Source of the DNA: an uncultured Bacteroidales bacterium
GTDB lineage: Bacteria; Bacteroidota; Bacteroidia; Bacteroidales; Bacteroidaceae
Assembly: GCA_902801485.1 (NCBI GenBank)
Contig: CADCIP010000026.1
Coordinates: forward strand, 1 to 44,482
Length of the DNA stretch: 44,482 nt
Direction of reading: 5' to 3'
The position numbers and the translations under genes are program-made. Positions within the stretch are counted from its first letter, which is position 1. Each line of letters opens with the position of its first letter. Below, in pieces: positions 44,110 to 44,482 of the stretch. The notes under the pieces are model-generated. The model was not told the DNA's origin and did not search any database. It worked only from the letters and a program-made list of their open reading frames with translations.

Positions 44110-44482
44110 TTATCTCATTTCGTAGCCCTGAATGGTGAGCTTTTCGGTGGCCGCCGTTGTGACGGTGATCTCGCCGGTATCCTTGTCCACGAAATCGGCA
44201 GAATCGAGCCATACGACTGAAATGCCGACAGGTGCGGAAATGGCAAGGTCATTAACCCCGTGATAGGAGTTGCCGGCCTTGAAGGTCACTGTGACTGCGG
44301 CTGCATCCGTGTTGTTCAGGATGAAGATAGTCTTGTGATCCTTGAAGTCCGCAGGGATGGTGATGGTGTCACTTGCGGTGATGGCCTGTCCAGCCAGAGC
44401 GCCGGAAATGGTGTTAGGCTCCCAGCCGTTATACTGCGCCGGAGCACTTGCGGCGATCTGTGCCGCGTCTCTGTAGTCCTGT
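44110..44482 (-). CDS. Structural protein after the coat gene, cut by the window edge
   Basis: 124 residues visible, stop TAA at 44112-44110, N-terminus beyond the right edge. Sequence includes QIAASAPAQYNGWEPNTISG, DTITIPADFKDHKTIFILNN, AAAVTVTFKAGNSYHGVNDL and a strand-rich end (SADFVDKDTGEITVTTAATE). This is a beta-sandwich resembling small head decoration/structural proteins (KxGNSYHGxNDL pattern). By gene order it should follow the coat gene, whose 3' end is missing at the left end of the window. Confidence 0.6.
   Translation of the reverse strand, partial: QDYRDAAQIAASAPAQYNGWEPNTISGALAGQAITASDTITIPADFKDHKTIFILNNTDAAAVTVTFKAGNSYHGVNDLAISAPVGISVVWLDSADFVDKDTGEITVTTAATEKLTIQGYEMR

Overview
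The window is most of the genome of a temperate, short-tailed (podovirus-type) phage of a Gram-positive host, probably a gut Clostridia (Lachnospiraceae/Oscillospiraceae type). I infer the host from the near-universal AGGAGG ribosome binding sites, the tightly overlapping genes (ATGA and TAATG junctions), and the Bacillota-phage gene set: an ArpU-like late regulator, a G39P-like helicase loader, a YqaJ-type exonuclease, a Rad52/Sak annealing protein and a tyrosine integrase using a tRNA attachment site. The late genes are split between the two ends of the window and would join across them, so the natural molecule is probably circular in the cell and the window is one linear cut of it.

Layout. 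(1) 1-~505: a foreign piece, + strand, holding the end of an HK97-type major capsid gene, a terminator and the start of a gp6-like head-tail connector gene. It is joined tail-on to the truncated coat gene of the main phage. This looks like an assembly/amplification chimera or an illegitimate recombination joint. (2) ~500-6860, - strand: the first half of the late operon, in transcription order small terminase, large terminase, portal, scaffold, coat. (3) 6909-7331: a regulatory block with inverted and direct repeats, a candidate leftward late promoter, and a strong rightward promoter with palindromic operators. (4) 7332-10569, + strand: an accessory operon of ten genes running against its neighbours (a small secreted protein, an ArdC-type antirestriction protein, tiny membrane proteins, a ribbon-helix-helix-like protein) closed by a terminator. 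(5) 10570-20361, - strand: the early operon with Cro-like and excisionase-like regulators, a Rad52-family annealing protein, YqaJ-like exonuclease, Ref-like HNH protein, NinB-like protein, replication initiator containing iteron-like repeats (likely ori), helicase loader, SSB, many small zinc-ribbon or unknown proteins, a homing endonuclease, a Holliday-junction-resolvase-like nuclease and an ArpU-like regulator. (6) 20362-20553: the immunity switch, with two face-to-face promoters and three operator-like sites. (7) 20554-22295, + strand: repressor, small membrane protein, integrase. (8) 22296-22545: attP, with a tRNA 3' end as core and paired arm-type repeats on each side. (9) 22546-44482, - strand: the second half of the late operon, read from right to left: a structural protein cut by the window edge, head-tail adaptor, large tail stabilisation protein, tail fibre/adhesin cassette, holin, two multidomain lysins, a second holin-like protein, small virion-associated proteins, an ejection protein and a giant 2953-residue internal-virion/polyvalent protein.

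Working together: repressor and Cro-like protein decide between lysogeny (repressor, membrane protein and integrase on +) and the leftward early operon. The early operon replicates and recombines the DNA and ends with the ArpU-like protein, which probably switches on the late operon starting near 7080. The ArdC operon sits exactly between the late activator and its presumed target, with its own promoter and operators, and looks like an independently regulated moron.
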